Of a DNA stretch of 64,000 nt, positions 1-16,172 are shown piece by piece. The notes under the pieces are model-generated. The model did no database searches. It saw nothing but the letters and a program-made list of their open reading frames with translations, and had not been told where the DNA came from. The first letter of the stretch is position 1. Each line of letters opens with the position of its first letter. This DNA is from Paenirhodobacter enshiensis. GTDB lineage: Bacteria; Pseudomonadota; Alphaproteobacteria; Rhodobacterales; Rhodobacteraceae. The stretch lies in NCBI RefSeq assembly GCF_000740785.1, contig NZ_JFZB01000005.1, positions 124,001 through 188,000 of the forward strand, given 5' to 3'. The position numbers and the translations under genes were made by a program.

Positions 1-605
1 TGGCAGACGCAAGCGAAGCCCTGATCGTCATCGACATCCAGAACGATTTCTGTCCCGGAGGCGCCCTCGCGGTCGCCGGCGGCGACGAGATCGTCCCGCG
101 CGTCAACGCGCTGATGCAGGAATATCCGGTCACCGTGCTGACCCAGGACTGGCATCCGGAGGAGCACTCCTCCTTCGCGGTGCTGCATGACGAACCGGCC
201 TTCAGCACGGTCGAAATGCCCTACGGGGCGCAGACGCTGTGGCCGGTGCATTGCGTCTGGGGCACGCCCGGCGCGGCGTTTCACCCGGCGCTGAACGTCG
301 ATCCGGCCGATCTGATCCTGCGCAAGGGCTTTCGCGCCCATGTCGACAGCTATTCGGCCTTCTTCGAGAACGACCGCCGCACCCCGACCGGGCTTGCCGG
401 GTATCTGCGCGAGCGGGGAATCTCGGATCTGACCTTCGTCGGCCTCGCGCTCGATTTCTGCGTCGCCTGGTCGGCGATCGACGCGGCCAAGCTCGGCTTC
501 CGGGCACGTGTTCTCGAAGGCGCGTGCCGGGCGATCGACCTCAACGGCTCGCTTGCGGCGGCGCGCGATGCGATGCGCGCCGCGGGCGTCACCCTCGCCA
601 AATGA
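1..605 (+). CDS. pncA: Nicotinamidase (5' end just outside window)
   Basis: Hydrolyses nicotinamide to nicotinate and ammonia, the first step of pyridine-nucleotide salvage. The window opens with TGGCAGAC, so the ATG most likely starts one base before position 1 and only that base is missing. Visible isochorismatase-fold motifs: the N-terminal [11 protein letters not shown] with the catalytic Asp, TQDWHP with a metal-binding Asp/His, and [11 protein letters not shown] with the nucleophilic Cys. About 200 aa, normal for PncA. The stop lies 11 bases before pncB, with an AAGGAG between them, so the two form an operon for consecutive steps. Confidence 0.93.
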   Translation, partial: ADASEALIVIDIQNDFCPGGALAVAGGDEIVPRVNALMQEYPVTVLTQDWHPEEHSSFAVLHDEPAFSTVEMPYGAQTLWPVHCVWGTPGAAFHPALNVDPADLILRKGFRAHVDSYSAFFENDRRTPTGLAGYLRERGISDLTFVGLALDFCVAWSAIDAAKLGFRARVLEGACRAIDLNGSLAAARDAMRAAGVTLAK

Positions 606-616
606 AGGAGGCCACG

Positions 617-1921
617 ATGGACATCGCGGCACGCGTCTACAACCACAAGTGGAAGATCGACCCGATCATCCGCTCGCTTCTGGATACCGATTTCTACAAG
701 CTGCTCATGGCGCAGTCGGTGTTTCGCAACAAGCCCGACACGGTGGTGCGCTTCAGCCTGATCAACCGCGCCCATTCGGTGCGTCTGGCCGAGCTGATCG
801 ACGAGGGCGAGCTGCGCGAACAGCTCGATTACGCGCGCTCGCTGCGGCTGACGCGAGGCGAATCGACCTGGCTGCGCGGCAACACCTTCTACGGCAAGCG
901 CCAGATGTTCCGCCCCGACTTCATGGAGTGGTTCGAGAACTTCCAGCTTCCGGCCTATCATCTGGAAAAGAAGGACGGCCAGTACGAGCTGACCTTCGAG
1001 GGCAAGTGGTATGAGGCGATGATGTGGGAGATCCCCGCCCTCGCCATCCTGATGGAGCTGCGCTCGCGCGCGGTGCTGAACCGGATGGGGCGGTTCGATC
1101 TGCAGATCCTTTACGCCCGCGCCATGACCCGGATCTGGGAGAAAATCGAGGCGCTGCGCGAGCTGCCCGGCCTGAAGATCGCCGATTTCGGCACCCGGCG
1201 CCGGCATGGTTTCCTTTGGCAGGACTGGACAGTGCAGGCGATGATCGAGGGGCTGGGCGATGCCGCGCAGGGCGGCGCCTTCACCGGCACCTCGAACTGT
1301 CTGATCGCGATGCGGCGCGACCTCGAGGCGGTGGGCACCAACGCCCACGAACTGCCGATGGTCTATGCCGCGCTCGCGAAGAACGACGAGGAACTGCGTC
1401 AGGCGCCCTACCGCGTCCTCGCCGACTGGCACGAGGAACACGACGGCAATCTGCGCATCATCCTGCCCGATACCTTCGGCACGAAGGGGTTTCTCGAACA
1501 CGCGCCCGACTGGCTGGCCGGCTGGACCGGCATCCGCCTCGATTCCGGCGATCCGGTCGAAGGAGCGGAGACCGCGATCTCGTGGTGGAAATCGCGCGGC
1601 GAGGATCCGCATGACAAGCTGATCATCTTCTCGGACGGGCTCGACGTGGCCGAGATGGCCGCGCTGCATCACCGTTTCGCCGGGCGGGTGAAGGTCAGCT
1701 TCGGCTGGGGCACGCTGCTGACCAACGATTTCCGCGGTCTGGCGCCGAACGATTCGCTCGCGCCGTTCAGTCTGGTGTGCAAGGCGGTCTCGGCCGACGG
1801 GCATCCGACGGTGAAACTGTCGGACAATCCCGAGAAATCGACCGGCCCGGCCGAAGAGATCGACCGCTACCGCCGGGTGTTCGAGACCGGCGCACAGACC
1901 GCGCGCCCGGTCATCGTGTAA
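617..1921 (+). CDS. pncB: Nicotinate phosphoribosyltransferase
   Basis: Joins nicotinate to PRPP (with ATP) to give nicotinate mononucleotide, directly using the product of the upstream nicotinamidase. The protein is 434 aa, the usual PncB length. Family segments visible include [13 protein letters not shown] near the N-terminus, FGTRRRHGF and GAFTGTSNC in the middle, and RLDSGDP in the phosphoribosyl-binding region. The start ATG at 617 has AAGGAG 7 bases upstream; longer upstream frames only overlap pncA. It ends in front of a strong hairpin shared with the convergent pyrF gene. Confidence 0.95.
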   Translation: MDIAARVYNHKWKIDPIIRSLLDTDFYKLLMAQSVFRNKPDTVVRFSLINRAHSVRLAELIDEGELREQLDYARSLRLTRGESTWLRGNTFYGKRQMFRPDFMEWFENFQLPAYHLEKKDGQYELTFEGKWYEAMMWEIPALAILMELRSRAVLNRMGRFDLQILYARAMTRIWEKIEALRELPGLKIADFGTRRRHGFLWQDWTVQAMIEGLGDAAQGGAFTGTSNCLIAMRRDLEAVGTNAHELPMVYAALAKNDEELRQAPYRVLADWHEEHDGNLRIILPDTFGTKGFLEHAPDWLAGWTGIRLDSGDPVEGAETAISWWKSRGEDPHDKLIIFSDGLDVAEMAALHHRFAGRVKVSFGWGTLLTNDFRGLAPNDSLAPFSLVCKAVSADGHPTVKLSDNPEKSTGPAEEIDRYRRVFETGAQTARPVIV

Positions 1922-1927
1922 CCGAAC

Positions 1928-1951
1928 CGGCGGGCCCGAAGGCCCGCCGTT
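1928..1951. terminator. Bidirectional hairpin between pncB and pyrF
   Basis: CGGCGGGCC (1928-1936) pairs perfectly with GGCCCGCCG (1941-1949) around a CGAA tetraloop. It sits between convergent stop codons, so it probably serves both genes. The U-tract is short. Confidence 0.7.
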
Positions 1952-1959
1952 CGTGAACC

Positions 1960-2679
1960 TCAGATGCCGCGGATCTCGCTCAGGATCGCCTGGGTGGCGG
2001 CGAGCGGATCTTCCGCCTTCCAGATCGGACGGCCGACGACCAGATGATCGGCGCCCGCCAGCAGGGCCGAGGCCGGCGTCTCAACCCGCTTCTGATCGCC
2101 GAGCGCCGCCCCCGCCGGACGCACGCCCGGGGTGACGATCAGCTTGCCGGCCGCCTCGGGCAGCGCGCGGATCGCCGCCGCCTCGCGCGGCGAGGCGATC
2201 ACGCCATCCGCCCCGGCCTCGAAGGCGCGCGCCGCGCGCTCGGTGACCAGATCGAGGATCTCGCCCTCGCGGATCAGCGCCCCGTCGAGGTCCGCCCGGT
2301 CGAGCGAGGTCAGGATCGTCACCGCCAGCACCTTCAGCCCGGTTCCCGCCGCGCCTTCCTTGGCCGACTTCACCACATAGGGGTCGCCATGCACGGTCAG
2401 GAAATCCAGATCGAACCGGGCGATGCCGCGCACCGCCGCCTCGACCGTCGCACCGATGTCGAACAGCTTCATGTCGAGGAAGACCTTCTTCCCCATGTCA
2501 TGCTTCAGCTCGTTCGCCAGCGCCATGCCGCCCGCGGTCAGCATCCCCAGCCCGACCTTGTAGAACGACACGCTGTCGCCGAGCTTGCCGGCCAGATCCA
2601 GCCCCGCCAGCGCGTTCGGCACATCGAGGGCAACGATCAGCCGGTCATCGGCGGGAAGGGTCGAGGCAGGGACAGTCAT
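1960..2679 (-). CDS. pyrF: Orotidine-5'-phosphate decarboxylase
   Basis: Decarboxylates OMP to UMP, the last step of de novo pyrimidine synthesis. The 239-aa protein shows the class I pattern: DRLIVALDVPN near the N-terminus, the catalytic KVFLDMKLFDIGATV segment with its Asp-x-Lys-x-x-Asp array, and the phosphate-binding VTPGVRP loop, followed by DHLVVGRPI near the end. The start MTVPASTL at 2679 fits the usual length; an open frame runs further upstream but it is low-complexity and overlaps the dispersed repeat. Monocistronic as far as seen. Confidence 0.95.
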   Translation of the reverse strand: MTVPASTLPADDRLIVALDVPNALAGLDLAGKLGDSVSFYKVGLGMLTAGGMALANELKHDMGKKVFLDMKLFDIGATVEAAVRGIARFDLDFLTVHGDPYVVKSAKEGAAGTGLKVLAVTILTSLDRADLDGALIREGEILDLVTERAARAFEAGADGVIASPREAAAIRALPEAAGKLIVTPGVRPAGAALGDQKRVETPASALLAGADHLVVGRPIWKAEDPLAATQAILSEIRGI

Positions 2680-2749
2680 GGCGGCGCTCCGGCTGGGAAG
2701 GGAAAACGGCCGCGTTGTGCCCCCGCGCCCGTCCCCGGTCAATAGACTC

Positions 2750-2822
2750 GGGCTTTCGCGTCGCCCGAAATATCCCGGGGTGAATTGCCCCGCAGGGGCA
2801 AGAGGGGCAGAGCCCCTTTCCA
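2750..2822 (-). repeat. Dispersed palindromic intergenic repeat, copy 1
   Basis: Read on the minus strand: GGGGCTCTGCCCC, then a second GC-rich hairpin, then CCCCGGGATATTT and a GGCGA..CGAAAGC tail. Two further copies (8915-9016 and 52111-52178) share this layout. It lies in the pyrF-clpB intergenic region. No gene is supported here. Confidence 0.7.
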
Positions 2823-2963
2823 CGCACGTTTTTTCATCATTTCCCGCGCCCCCCTCTTGAAGCCGCCCGCTCCCCCGACCACTTCCACAGAAAGACCCGG
2901 ACCAGGGTGCGCCGCACGCGGGCACCCACAACCGCCGGGGGCTTCAAGGAAGGAGATTTCCGC

Positions 2964-5573
<2,610 letters not shown>

Positions 5574-5592
5574 GCACGCGCAAAGCTTCGTG

Positions 5593-5619
5593 AAAGGGGC
5601 GCTCCGGCGCCCCTTTTTC
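5593..5619 (+). terminator. Intrinsic terminator of clpB
   Basis: AAAGGGGCGC (5593-5602) pairs with GCGCCCCTTT (5607-5616) and runs into a T5 tract, 20 bases after the clpB stop. Confidence 0.9.
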
Positions 5620-5702
5620 ACGCCGCTCCGCGACGTTGCGGTTGAGCGAACGGCCATCCCTTGGCAAGACTGGTCGCGACAGCAGTTCAGGAGGCTCTGA
5701 CA

Positions 5703-6110
5703 ATGAGCGAAAGCTATACCCCCGAAGGCATGGAGCTGACCCTGCGCACGCTCGCCATGCCGGGTGACACCAATGCCTCGGGCGACATCTTCGGCGGCTG
5801 GGTCATGTCGCAGATGGACCTTGCCGCCGCGATCCGCGCCGACGAGCGCTGCAACGGCCGCACGGTCACCATCGCCGCGAACGAGATCATCTTCCGCAAG
5901 CCCGTGCAGGTCGGCGATACGCTGTGCGTCTATACCGCGATCGACCATGTCGGGCGCTCGTCGATGACCATCCGCCTCGAGGTCTGGGCGCGGCGCGCCT
6001 ATACCTCGACCCGCGAGAAGGTGACGGAGGCCAAGTTCACCATGGTCGCCGTCGATTCCGAGGGCCGGCCGCGTCCCGTCGACGGCAATCTGCCGGTCGT
6101 CGAGAGCTGA
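5703..6110 (+). CDS. Acyl-CoA thioesterase, YciA-like hotdog fold
   Basis: Hydrolyses acyl-CoAs; YciA/BACH-type hotdog enzymes act in the cytoplasm on a broad range of chain lengths. The 135-aa protein matches the single-hotdog YciA length. Visible motifs: PGDTNASGDIFGGWVMSQMD, with the conserved Asn-x-x-Gly-Asp-x-F-GG-W pattern holding the catalytic Asp, then the hotdog strands around FRKPVQVGDTLCVY and KVTEAKFTMVAVD. Start at 5703 is chosen because AGGAGG lies 8 bases upstream. It stands alone between the clpB terminator and dinB. Confidence 0.88.
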   Translation: MSESYTPEGMELTLRTLAMPGDTNASGDIFGGWVMSQMDLAAAIRADERCNGRTVTIAANEIIFRKPVQVGDTLCVYTAIDHVGRSSMTIRLEVWARRAYTSTREKVTEAKFTMVAVDSEGRPRPVDGNLPVVES

Positions 6111-6241
6111 TCGCGGGAATTCCCGGTTGTCGCGCCTAAGGCCGGCAATCGGGGCCTCGCTCCGCATCCCGTGTAGGGATAGACTGGGCATCCCATCCGG
6201 GGTGCCCTTCGTCGTCTCGCCCCTTGTTTTCGTGCTGCGCC

Positions 6242-7522
6242 ATGCCCGCCCTGTGCCGTGACTGCCTGACCCCGTTCGAGACCGAGCGCCCCGTCCCGCG
6301 CTGCCCGCGCTGCGGCAGCCCGCGGATGCTGTCGCACCCCGAGCTGTTCTCGCTGTCGATCGCGCATATCGACTGCGACAGTTTTTATGCCTCGGTCGAG
6401 AAGCGGGACGATCCGTCGCTTTCCACCCGGCCGGTGATCGTCGGCGGCGGGCAGCGCGGCGTGGTCTCGACCTGCTGCTACGTGGCGCGGATCTCCGGCG
6501 TGCGTTCGGCGATGCCGATGTTTCGGGCGCTGAAACTGTGCCCCGACGCGGTGGTGATCCGCCCGCGCATGGCGCATTACGCCGAGGTCTCGAAACAGAT
6601 CCGGGCGAAGATGACCGCGCTGACGCCGCTGGTGGAACCGCTGTCGCTCGACGAGGCGTTTCTCGACCTCGGGGGGACGGCGCGGCTGCACCGGGCACCG
6701 CCGGCGCTGATGATGGCCCGCCTCGCGCGCGAGATCGAGACCGAGATCGGCGTCACCGCCTCGGTCGGGCTGTCGCACAACAAGTTTCTGGCGAAGATCG
6801 CCTCGGACCTCGACAAGCCGCGCGGCTTCGCGGTGATCGGCCGGGGCGAGACGGCGGAGTTCCTCGCCGACAAGCCGGTGTCGATCCTGTGGGGCGTCGG
6901 CGAGGCGACGCGCGCGGCGCTGGCGCGGGCCGGGCTGCGCACGCTCGCCGACATCCGCCGCGCCGGGCGCAAGGCGCTGGAGGCGCGCTTCGGCGCCACC
7001 GGGGCGCGCCTCGCGGCGCTGGCCGAGGGCGAGGACCACCGCCGCGTGACGCCCGACGCGCCGATGAAATCGGTGTCCTCGGAAACCACCTTCGAGACCG
7101 ACATCGCCGATCCCGAACGCCTCGAGGCGCATCTGTGGGTGATGTGCGAGAAGGCGGCGGCGCGCATGAAGGCGAAGGGGCTGCAGGGCCGCACCGCGGT
7201 GCTGAAGCTGCGCCGGGCGGATTTCTCGGCGCTGAGCCGGCAGTTGCGCCTCGACGAGCCGTCGCAGCTTGCCGATTCGCTGTTTCGCGCGACGCGGCCG
7301 TTGCTGGCGACGGTTCTGGCACAGGAGGGCGGGGCGTTCCGGCTGATCGGGGCGGGCTATACCGATCTTGCCCCTGACGACGGGCGCGATCCGGCGGGCG
7401 ATCTGCTCGATCCGGGCGCCAGGACCCGCGCCGGGGCGGAACGCGCGGTCGATGCGATTCGCGCCCGTTTCGGCGCCACGGCCATCGCCCGCGGTCGCGG
7501 CTGGACCGGCGAGGAGCGCTGA
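6242..7522 (+). CDS. dinB: DNA polymerase IV (Y-family)
   Basis: Error-prone translesion DNA polymerase. The polymerase proper starts near residue 39 with HIDCDSFYASVE (catalytic Asp/Asp and steric-gate Phe-Tyr), followed by the SLDEAFLD motif near residue 136 and the HhH and little-finger regions. 426 aa is long for Pol IV (E. coli about 350) because of a 38-residue N-terminal extension with two CxxC pairs (CRDC and CPRC), a likely zinc ribbon. The start MPALCRDC at 6242 is preferred; an ATG six codons earlier is possible. No SOS box is recognised upstream. Confidence 0.93.
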   Translation: MPALCRDCLTPFETERPVPRCPRCGSPRMLSHPELFSLSIAHIDCDSFYASVEKRDDPSLSTRPVIVGGGQRGVVSTCCYVARISGVRSAMPMFRALKLCPDAVVIRPRMAHYAEVSKQIRAKMTALTPLVEPLSLDEAFLDLGGTARLHRAPPALMMARLAREIETEIGVTASVGLSHNKFLAKIASDLDKPRGFAVIGRGETAEFLADKPVSILWGVGEATRAALARAGLRTLADIRRAGRKALEARFGATGARLAALAEGEDHRRVTPDAPMKSVSSETTFETDIADPERLEAHLWVMCEKAAARMKAKGLQGRTAVLKLRRADFSALSRQLRLDEPSQLADSLFRATRPLLATVLAQEGGAFRLIGAGYTDLAPDDGRDPAGDLLDPGARTRAGAERAVDAIRARFGATAIARGRGWTGEER

Positions 7523-7524
7523 GG

Positions 7525-8397
7525 TTACTCCGCCGCGAGTCCGTCCTCGCGCCCCCGGCCGATCCGGGCGAGGCGGGCGACGATCCGCCCCATTGTCGCG
7601 GCGAACCGCGTGAAATCGGAGGAGCGAACGATTCGCGCCTCGTCCATGTAAAGGGAGCGGTCGATCTCGATCTGCACGACCTCGACGTTTTCGGCAGGGC
7701 GACCATAGTGGCGGGCGACATAAGCACCGGCGAAGGGGGCATTGCGCTGCACCCGAAGCCCCTCGGCGAGGAAACAGGCCTCGATCCGGGCCACGGTCGC
7801 ACGCCCGGCCGAGGTGCCGAAGCGGTCGCCAAGCACGATCTGCGGCCGACCCGCCCCCATCCCCGAGACCGCATCCGACGGCATCGAGTGCATATCGAGC
7901 ACAAGGGCATGGCCGAATCGCAGCCGGGTATCCGCGATCAGAGCCCCGAGGGCGGCATGATAGGGCCGCCAGACAGCGGCAAGCCGGGCCTCAGCCTCGG
8001 CGAGGGTGATCTTGCCGGGCTGGATCGCCCGGCCGCCCGACACGACGCGCGGAATCACCCCGAGCCCCGCAGCGACTCGCGGGTTGCGCACCGCGCGCGG
8101 CGCCACCCCCTCGATCAGCGCGGGGTCGAGTTCGTCCTCGGCGCGGTTGAGATCGACGTAGGCGCGCGGCAGCCGCGCGAGCAGCAAAGCCGCCCCCTGT
8201 GCCGGCGCCGCGCTCAGCAGATCGTCGACGAAAGCATCCTCGGACGAGCGCAGTTTCAGACTGTCGAGATCGCTGCGGGCCAGCATTTCCGCCGGATACT
8301 CGCGTCCCGAATGCGGCGAGGCGAAGATCACCGGCGCGAGCGGCGGCTCTGGCCGGATCAGCCGGAAGGGAAGCGCATGGGAGCCTGGATCCGTCAT
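7525..8397 (-). CDS. N-formylglutamate amidohydrolase family protein
   Basis: Member of the HutG-type FGase family, which releases formate from N-formylglutamate in histidine breakdown, although many members have unknown substrates. The 290-aa protein shows FASPHSGREYP near residue 25, VDLNRAEDELDP, LVLDMHSMPS (metal ligands) and VEVVQIEIDRSLYMDE. The start is MTDPGSH at 8397; 12 upstream in-frame codons lack a better ribosome site. No histidine-utilisation genes lie nearby, so substrate is uncertain. Its stop is 2 bases from the convergent dinB stop. Confidence 0.85.
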   Translation of the reverse strand: MTDPGSHALPFRLIRPEPPLAPVIFASPHSGREYPAEMLARSDLDSLKLRSSEDAFVDDLLSAAPAQGAALLLARLPRAYVDLNRAEDELDPALIEGVAPRAVRNPRVAAGLGVIPRVVSGGRAIQPGKITLAEAEARLAAVWRPYHAALGALIADTRLRFGHALVLDMHSMPSDAVSGMGAGRPQIVLGDRFGTSAGRATVARIEACFLAEGLRVQRNAPFAGAYVARHYGRPAENVEVVQIEIDRSLYMDEARIVRSSDFTRFAATMGRIVARLARIGRGREDGLAAE

Positions 8398-8555
8398 CGT
8401 CCTGCCTGTCAGCGGCGGGAATGAGAGATCCATTTCCCGCGAAAAGCCTCTTGAAAGCCGCCGAAAGTCCTTCTATAGACCCCCAGACCGAAGCGTTTGG
8501 GCGCGGCATCGAGGTTCTGATGAAGAACCAAGGCGGCCGAAATCGCAAGGGTTAA

Positions 8556-8630
8556 GGGCGGTTAGCTCAGCGGTAGAGCACTACGTTGACATCGTAGTGG
8601 CCACTGGTTCGATCCCAGTACCGCCCACCA
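8556..8630 (+). tRNA. tRNA-Val (GAC)
   Basis: Acceptor GGGCGGT (8556-8562) pairs with ACCGCCC (8620-8626), followed by an encoded ACCA. Anticodon stem CTACG/CGTAG with loop TTGACAT places GAC at 8588-8590. The T-arm carries GGTTCGATCC. Confidence 0.97.
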
Positions 8631-8699
8631 TATTCACCGCTTCCTTCGGGAGGCATATCTGTTTCAAGGCGCACGCGCGCCGCGACCAGGAGGTAGACC

Positions 8700-8825
8700 A
8701 TGAAGGTCCGTAACTCGCTCCGCTCGCTCAAGTTGCGTCATCGCGATTGCCAGATCGTGCGCCGCAAGGGCCGCGTCTATGTGATCAACAAGACGCAGAA
8801 GCGGTACAAGGCCCGTCAGGGCTAG
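8700..8825 (+). CDS. rpmJ: 50S ribosomal protein L36
   Basis: 41-codon gene. The protein begins [17 protein letters not shown] and ends [11 protein letters not shown]; it is the longer, C- type of L36 with a single Cys, lacking the four zinc ligands of the C+ form. L36 binds 23S rRNA and joins late in large-subunit assembly. The C- form is often kept as a zinc-independent protein. AGGAGG lies 9 bases before the ATG at 8700. It is followed at once by a strong terminator and so is a one-gene unit downstream of tRNA-Val. Confidence 0.95.
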   Translation: MKVRNSLRSLKLRHRDCQIVRRKGRVYVINKTQKRYKARQG

Positions 8826-8850
8826 GTTCCGCTGCCAGAAGCGAAATTCC

Positions 8851-8888
8851 AGAAACCGTGTCGGGAAACCGGCACGGTTTCTTCTTTT
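8851..8888 (+). terminator. Intrinsic terminator of rpmJ
   Basis: AGAAACCGTG (8851-8860) pairs with CACGGTTTCT (8873-8882); the stem extends inward to a GAAA-type loop and is followed by a T-rich TTCTTTT tract. Confidence 0.88.
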
Positions 8889-8914
8889 GCCCGCCGATCG
8901 TCCGCCGGCCATCG

Positions 8915-9016
8915 CGAAGGGGGCTCTGCCCCGCAGAGAGTGAAAGGGAGGGGGCTCTGCCCCCTCGGGCCTTCGGCCCTCACCCCCGGGATATTTGCGG
9001 CGAATCGAAAGCAGAG
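8915..9016 (+). repeat. Dispersed palindromic intergenic repeat, copy 2
   Basis: A truncated first unit (GGGGGCTCTGCCCCG at 8919-8933) precedes a full unit from 8949: GGGGGCTCTGCCCCC, then GGGCCTTCGGCCC hairpin, then CCCCCGGGATATTTGCGGC and GAATCGAAAGC. It shares the layout of the copies at 2750-2822 and 52111-52178 and lies between rpmJ and rpsT. Confidence 0.75.
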
Positions 9017-9189
9017 GCCGCGCCCTGCGCAGACTGGCGATTCCGGGCTTTTCAAGGCGAGGGTTTTGCCGTATAGGCAGCGCCAGACATGCGCGTGGAG
9101 CCCGCTCAGGCTAGAATCATCCGGTTCGCTGGGACGACCGGGCTTTGCGTGTTTCGTATCAACCATAGCCCGGAAGTTGGGAAATACAG

Positions 9190-9459
9190 ATGGCCAATAA
9201 CGCCCAGTCCAAGAAGCGCGCTCGTCAGAACGAGACCCGCAACGAAATCAATCGCGCCCGCCGTTCGCGCATCCGCAGCTTCGTCCGCAAGGTCGAAGAG
9301 GCGATCCTGTCGGGCGACGCCGAAGTTGCGAAGGCTGCGCTGGCCGCTGCCGAGCCGGAACTGGCGCGTGGCGTGACCAAGGGCGTGCTGCACAAGAACA
9401 CCGTTTCGCGCAAGATTTCGCGTCTGGCCGCCCGTGTGAAGGCCGTTGCTGCGAAGTAA
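9190..9459 (+). CDS. rpsT: 30S ribosomal protein S20
   Basis: Primary-binding 16S rRNA protein of the small subunit. 89 aa, very basic, helical; begins [19 protein letters not shown], the typical S20 N-terminus, and ends [15 protein letters not shown]-like. Position immediately upstream of dnaA is common in alphaproteobacteria. Own strong terminator follows, so dnaA must have a separate promoter. Confidence 0.97.
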   Translation: MANNAQSKKRARQNETRNEINRARRSRIRSFVRKVEEAILSGDAEVAKAALAAAEPELARGVTKGVLHKNTVSRKISRLAARVKAVAAK

Positions 9460-9497
9460 TCGCGGCCCTCGGATTCATCCGAGACCAAGAATCGAGC

Positions 9498-9530
9498 AAG
9501 GGGTGCCATGCGGCGCCCCTTTTCTTTTTT
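9498..9530 (+). terminator. Intrinsic terminator of rpsT
   Basis: AAGGGGTGCC (9498-9507) pairs with GGCGCCCCTT (9512-9521) allowing one G-T pair, then TTTCTTTTTT. Confidence 0.9.
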
Positions 9531-9947
9531 CAATATATTTCAATTGCTTGATTCGCGGTGTGGCGGTCCTGCCGAGGTTCGGGGATTCGTTTTCGGGAAT
9601 CCTCCGTCAAGCGCGAAGATCGGTTGCGGGGGGGGTGGAGCCCTTGCTAGCTTGACCGTGCGATTCACGTCGCCTTGGGGGACATCCCGCATTCCCGACC
9701 GTCGCAGCCGGCGCAAGTCTGCCACGACAAACGAAAATACCCGGCGCTGTCCGGTCGATGAATGCGATTCCGATTCGTGGTGAGGCTGCTGCCTGCCGCC
9801 GTCTGTCCGTCTGCACGCCGGTTTGTGCCGGTTTGCGGAGCCGTCCCTGTTGCTGCCGGATCTGTCCGCGCCTTTGGCGCCGGAGGATCCCTGCCCCGAG
9901 GCCGAGGTGTTCCCGCGTGGAAGCGATGTAGATCACGAAGGCGAAAA
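9531..9947. other. dnaA upstream region, no gene seen
   Basis: About 417 bases between the rpsT terminator and dnaA. It should hold the dnaA promoter. An AT-rich patch starts it (9531-9550), the rest is GC-rich. I looked for TTATCCACA-like DnaA boxes on both strands and found none that convince, so there is no support for oriC here. An in-frame extension of dnaA runs through it but lacks a ribosome site. Confidence 0.5.
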
Positions 9948-11321
9948 ATGAGCGACGAATCCTGGGGGCGGGTCTGCAATGAACTTCTCAAATCGGTCGG
10001 CAAGAGCAATTTCACGACCTGGATCGCTCCGCTGCGCATGACCGGCGTCGAGGACGGCATCGCCGCCTTCGAAGCGCCGACGAAATTCATGTGCGACTGG
10101 GTGTCGCGCAACTTCGCCGACGCGATTCTGCGTGAGATGCGTCATGCCGGCGTCGCCGTCGAGCGGGTGGATTTCCGCGTCTCGCAGTTGCGCCCGATCC
10201 CTGCCCGCGAAGTCGTCCGCCCGGCTTCGTCGGCCGCTCCGTCCCGCCCGCAGGGCCCCGATGCCCGCAGCGATGACGAGCTTCCGGGCGCACCGCTCGA
10301 TGCCCGGTTCACCTTCGACAGTTTCGTCGTCGGCAAGCCGAACGAACTCGCCCATGCCGCCGCCCGCCGCGTCGCCGAGGGCGGGCCCGTCACCTTCAAC
10401 CCGCTGTTCCTGTATGGTGGCGTCGGCCTCGGCAAGACGCATCTGATGCACGCCATCGCCAACGAACTGCACAAGCGCCGCCCCGAGATGCGGGTGCTCT
10501 ATCTTTCGGCCGAGCAGTTCATGTATCGCTTCGTCCAGGCGCTGCGCGAACGCCAGATCATGGATTTCAAGGGGCTGTTCCGCTCGGTCGATGTGCTGAT
10601 GGTCGATGACGTTCAGTTCATCGCCGGCAAGGATTCGACGCAGGAAGAGTTCTTCCACACGTTCAACGCCCTCGTCGATCAGGGCAAGCAGATCGTCATC
10701 TCGGCCGACCGTGCGCCCGGCGAGATCAAGGATCTGGAGGACCGGATCAAGTCGCGGCTGCAATGCGGGCTGGTCGTCGATCTGCACCCCACCGATTACG
10801 AGCTGCGCCTCGGCATCCTGCAGACCAAGACCGAGGCCTATCGCGGCCAGTATCCGGGCCTGAAGATCGCAGATGGCGTGCTGGAATTCCTCGCCCACCG
10901 GATCACCACCAACGTGCGCGTGCTGGAAGGCGCGCTGACGCGGCTGTTCGCCTTCGCCTCGCTGGTGGGGCGCGAGATCACGCTCGACCTCGCGCAGGAG
11001 TGCCTGACGGATATCCTGCGCGCCTCGGAGCGCAAGGTGACGATCGAGGAGATCCAGCGCAAGGTGGCCGAGCATTACAACGTGCGCCTGTCCGACATGA
11101 TCGGGCCGAAGCGGCTGCGCACCATCGCCCGGCCGCGGCAGGTGGCGATGTATCTGTCGAAGCAGCTGACCACGCGTTCGCTGCCCGAGATCGGCCGTCG
11201 CTTCGGCGGGCGCGATCACACCACGATCATGCACGGCATCCGCAAGGTCGAGGAGCTGATGACCGCCGACAGCCAGCTGACCGAGGATGTCGAGATGCTG
11301 CGCCGGCTGCTGGAATCGTGA
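9948..11321 (+). CDS. dnaA: Chromosomal replication initiator DnaA
   Basis: Binds DnaA boxes at oriC, oligomerises with ATP and opens the DNA. 457 aa. Domain I starts with SWGRVCNELLKSV; a variable linker (about 85-110) follows; domain III AAA+ has GGVGLGKTHLM near residue 158 and LMVDDVQFI (Walker B); domain IV has the DnaA signature around LSDMIGPKRLRTIARPRQVAMYL-type helix and the DNA-contacting GGRDHTTIMHGIRKV near the C-terminus. ATG at 9948 preferred over upstream frames because the protein then begins like other DnaA proteins. Not followed by dnaN; a terminator and convergent gltB come next. Confidence 0.97.
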   Translation: MSDESWGRVCNELLKSVGKSNFTTWIAPLRMTGVEDGIAAFEAPTKFMCDWVSRNFADAILREMRHAGVAVERVDFRVSQLRPIPAREVVRPASSAAPSRPQGPDARSDDELPGAPLDARFTFDSFVVGKPNELAHAAARRVAEGGPVTFNPLFLYGGVGLGKTHLMHAIANELHKRRPEMRVLYLSAEQFMYRFVQALRERQIMDFKGLFRSVDVLMVDDVQFIAGKDSTQEEFFHTFNALVDQGKQIVISADRAPGEIKDLEDRIKSRLQCGLVVDLHPTDYELRLGILQTKTEAYRGQYPGLKIADGVLEFLAHRITTNVRVLEGALTRLFAFASLVGREITLDLAQECLTDILRASERKVTIEEIQRKVAEHYNVRLSDMIGPKRLRTIARPRQVAMYLSKQLTTRSLPEIGRRFGGRDHTTIMHGIRKVEELMTADSQLTEDVEMLRRLLES

Positions 11322-11352
11322 TCCTTCCCGCCGGACCGACCGGGAAATGAGC

Positions 11353-11384
11353 AAGGGGCGAAGCGCAGGCTTCGCCCTTTTTCG
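11353..11384 (+). terminator. Intrinsic terminator of dnaA
   Basis: AAGGGGCGAAG and CTTCGCCCTTTT form a stem around GCGCAGG-type loop, ending in a T5 tract, about 30 bases after the dnaA stop. Confidence 0.85.
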
Positions 11385-11564
11385 TTGCCGGGGACCGGGG
11401 CCGGGGAGCGGGATGGAGATCGCGCGCCCCGGCCCTGAGGGGCTAAGGCTCGCCCAACTCCGTTGAGGCCGGGCAGGAGGGCAGGAGCCACAGGGCGCCT
11501 GGCGGCCCGCCTGAGAGGCTGAGGGAGGCTCTCGCCGCCCTGCTCTGCCCTAGGCGGCCCAAGC
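11385..11564. other. GC-rich spacer between dnaA and gltB, no gene seen
   Basis: Spacer between two convergent transcription units, flanked by their terminators. GC-rich with no start codon and ribosome site pair that makes a plausible small gene. Confidence 0.4.
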
Positions 11565-11598
11565 AAAAGGGGCGAGGCCCCGCGGCCCCGCCCCTTTC
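11565..11598 (-). terminator. Intrinsic terminator of gltB
   Basis: AAAGGGGCG (11566-11574) pairs with CGCCCCTTT (11589-11597); read on the minus strand the hairpin ends in TTTTGCTT, just downstream of the gltB stop. Confidence 0.82.
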
Positions 11599-11622
11599 GT
11601 CATTCATACCCTGTGCGGCCGC

Positions 11623-16161
<4,539 letters not shown>

Positions 16162-16172
16162 CACTTGCCTCC

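Noticed and set aside
9531-9947. oriC upstream of dnaA
   Set aside because: No convincing cluster of DnaA boxes or DUE-like AT-rich repeats; only a short AT-rich patch.
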